Source: Desulfobacula sp. (GTDB lineage: Bacteria; Desulfobacterota; Desulfobacteria; Desulfobacterales; Desulfobacteraceae). From it: a DNA stretch of 6,563 bases. The stretch covers positions 1 to 6,563 of the forward strand of contig JAOZRF010000159.1 in the NCBI GenBank assembly GCA_029940245.1, given 5' to 3'. This document shows positions 6,478-6,563 of this stretch, in pieces; the stretch's first letter is position 1, and each line of letters opens with the position of its first letter. Below the pieces are notes generated by a model. The model had not been told where the DNA came from. It searched no databases and was given only the letters and a program-made list of their open reading frames with translations. Both the position numbers and the translations under genes were made by a program.

Positions 6478-6493
6478 GGGGTCAGGCTTGCAT
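6478..6493 (+). repeat. REP-like repeat GGGGTCAGGCTTGCAT, copy 1
   Basis: This is a 16-base sequence 29 bases after the stop of the ferredoxin gene, repeated exactly at 6510-6525. From memory, GGGGTCAGG-TTGCA sequences are widespread in Proteobacteria next to REP-associated tyrosine transposases (RAYT, Y1_Tnp family), where a GGGG tetranucleotide precedes a small hairpin. No transposase is seen in the remaining bases. That the repeat exists is certain; the RAYT link is inference. Confidence 0.65.
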
Positions 6494-6509
6494 AGTTGGC
6501 TTTAGGTAT

Positions 6510-6525
6510 GGGGTCAGGCTTGCAT
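6510..6525 (+). repeat. REP-like repeat GGGGTCAGGCTTGCAT, copy 2
   Basis: An exact second copy, 32 bases from the start of the first and in the same orientation. Here the repeat runs on into TATTGCATTTTT, so TGCA-TTAT-TGCA could form a small four-base-pair hairpin just after the GGGG tetranucleotide. The first copy lacks this extension. The pair may mark the edge of a mobile or REP-type element that continues past the window. Confidence 0.65.
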
Positions 6526-6563
6526 TATTGCATTTTTGATATAGATTTATTGATAAAAACACA

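Larger units (their letters stand above)
6449..6563. other. Non-coding tail of the window
   Basis: These 115 bases after the last stop codon hold no convincing reading frame on either strand. Apart from the two 16-base repeats, the only visible structure is a 10-base perfect palindrome, TCAAATTTGA, at 6466-6475. No stem followed by a T-run is present, so the operon's terminator is either beyond the window or Rho-dependent. Confidence 0.6.

Overview
The window carries one strand-uniform gene cluster (all on +, gaps of 18 to 32 bases, no promoter or terminator between genes) that encodes a respiratory, probably sulfur-cycling, membrane redox complex. The AT-leaning composition, the abundance of c-type heme proteins, the HybB/NrfD, octaheme and PhsA/PsrA families, and a GGGGTCAGGCTTGCAT repeat downstream suggest an anaerobic Desulfobacterota-like bacterium (for example a Desulfobacteraceae relative). 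This taxonomic guess is inference only; the window holds no rRNA or marker gene.

Layout. (1) Positions 1-3197: a very large open frame, truncated at its 5' end by the window edge. It begins inside a HybB-type (NrfD superfamily) quinone-interacting membrane protein and continues without a stop into a 13-heme cytochrome c. That cytochrome region is a class III-like tetraheme head, an octaheme core of the tetrathionate reductase (OTR) family, and one extra C-terminal heme site. The junction (about 1094-1184) contains two poly-A tracts, an internal ATG and what looks like a complete Sec signal peptide. (2) Positions 3219-3548: a small secreted monoheme cytochrome c without methionine in the mature part. 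(3) Positions 3577-5769: a Tat-exported molybdopterin oxidoreductase of PhsA/PsrA size, with a [4Fe-4S] site and a candidate cysteine ligand to Mo. (4) Positions 5801-6448: a four-cluster ferredoxin subunit of the PsrB/DmsB type. (5) Positions 6449-6563: non-coding, with two copies of a 16-base repeat that resembles REP sequences linked to REP-associated tyrosine transposases.

How they may work together. The Mo subunit, the 16-cysteine Fe-S subunit and the HybB/NrfD subunit are the three parts of a complex iron-sulfur molybdoenzyme (catalytic, electron transfer, quinone). Here the quinone subunit is joined to a multiheme wire ending in an OTR-type core, and a small soluble cytochrome is added. 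An attractive hypothesis is a quinol-linked two-headed sulfur respiration complex: the OTR core reduces tetrathionate to thiosulfate, and the PhsA/PsrA-like subunit reduces thiosulfate or polysulfide. The substrates cannot be read from sequence. The point most worth checking is whether the membrane/cytochrome fusion is real, a product of slippage on the poly-A tracts, or an assembly error.
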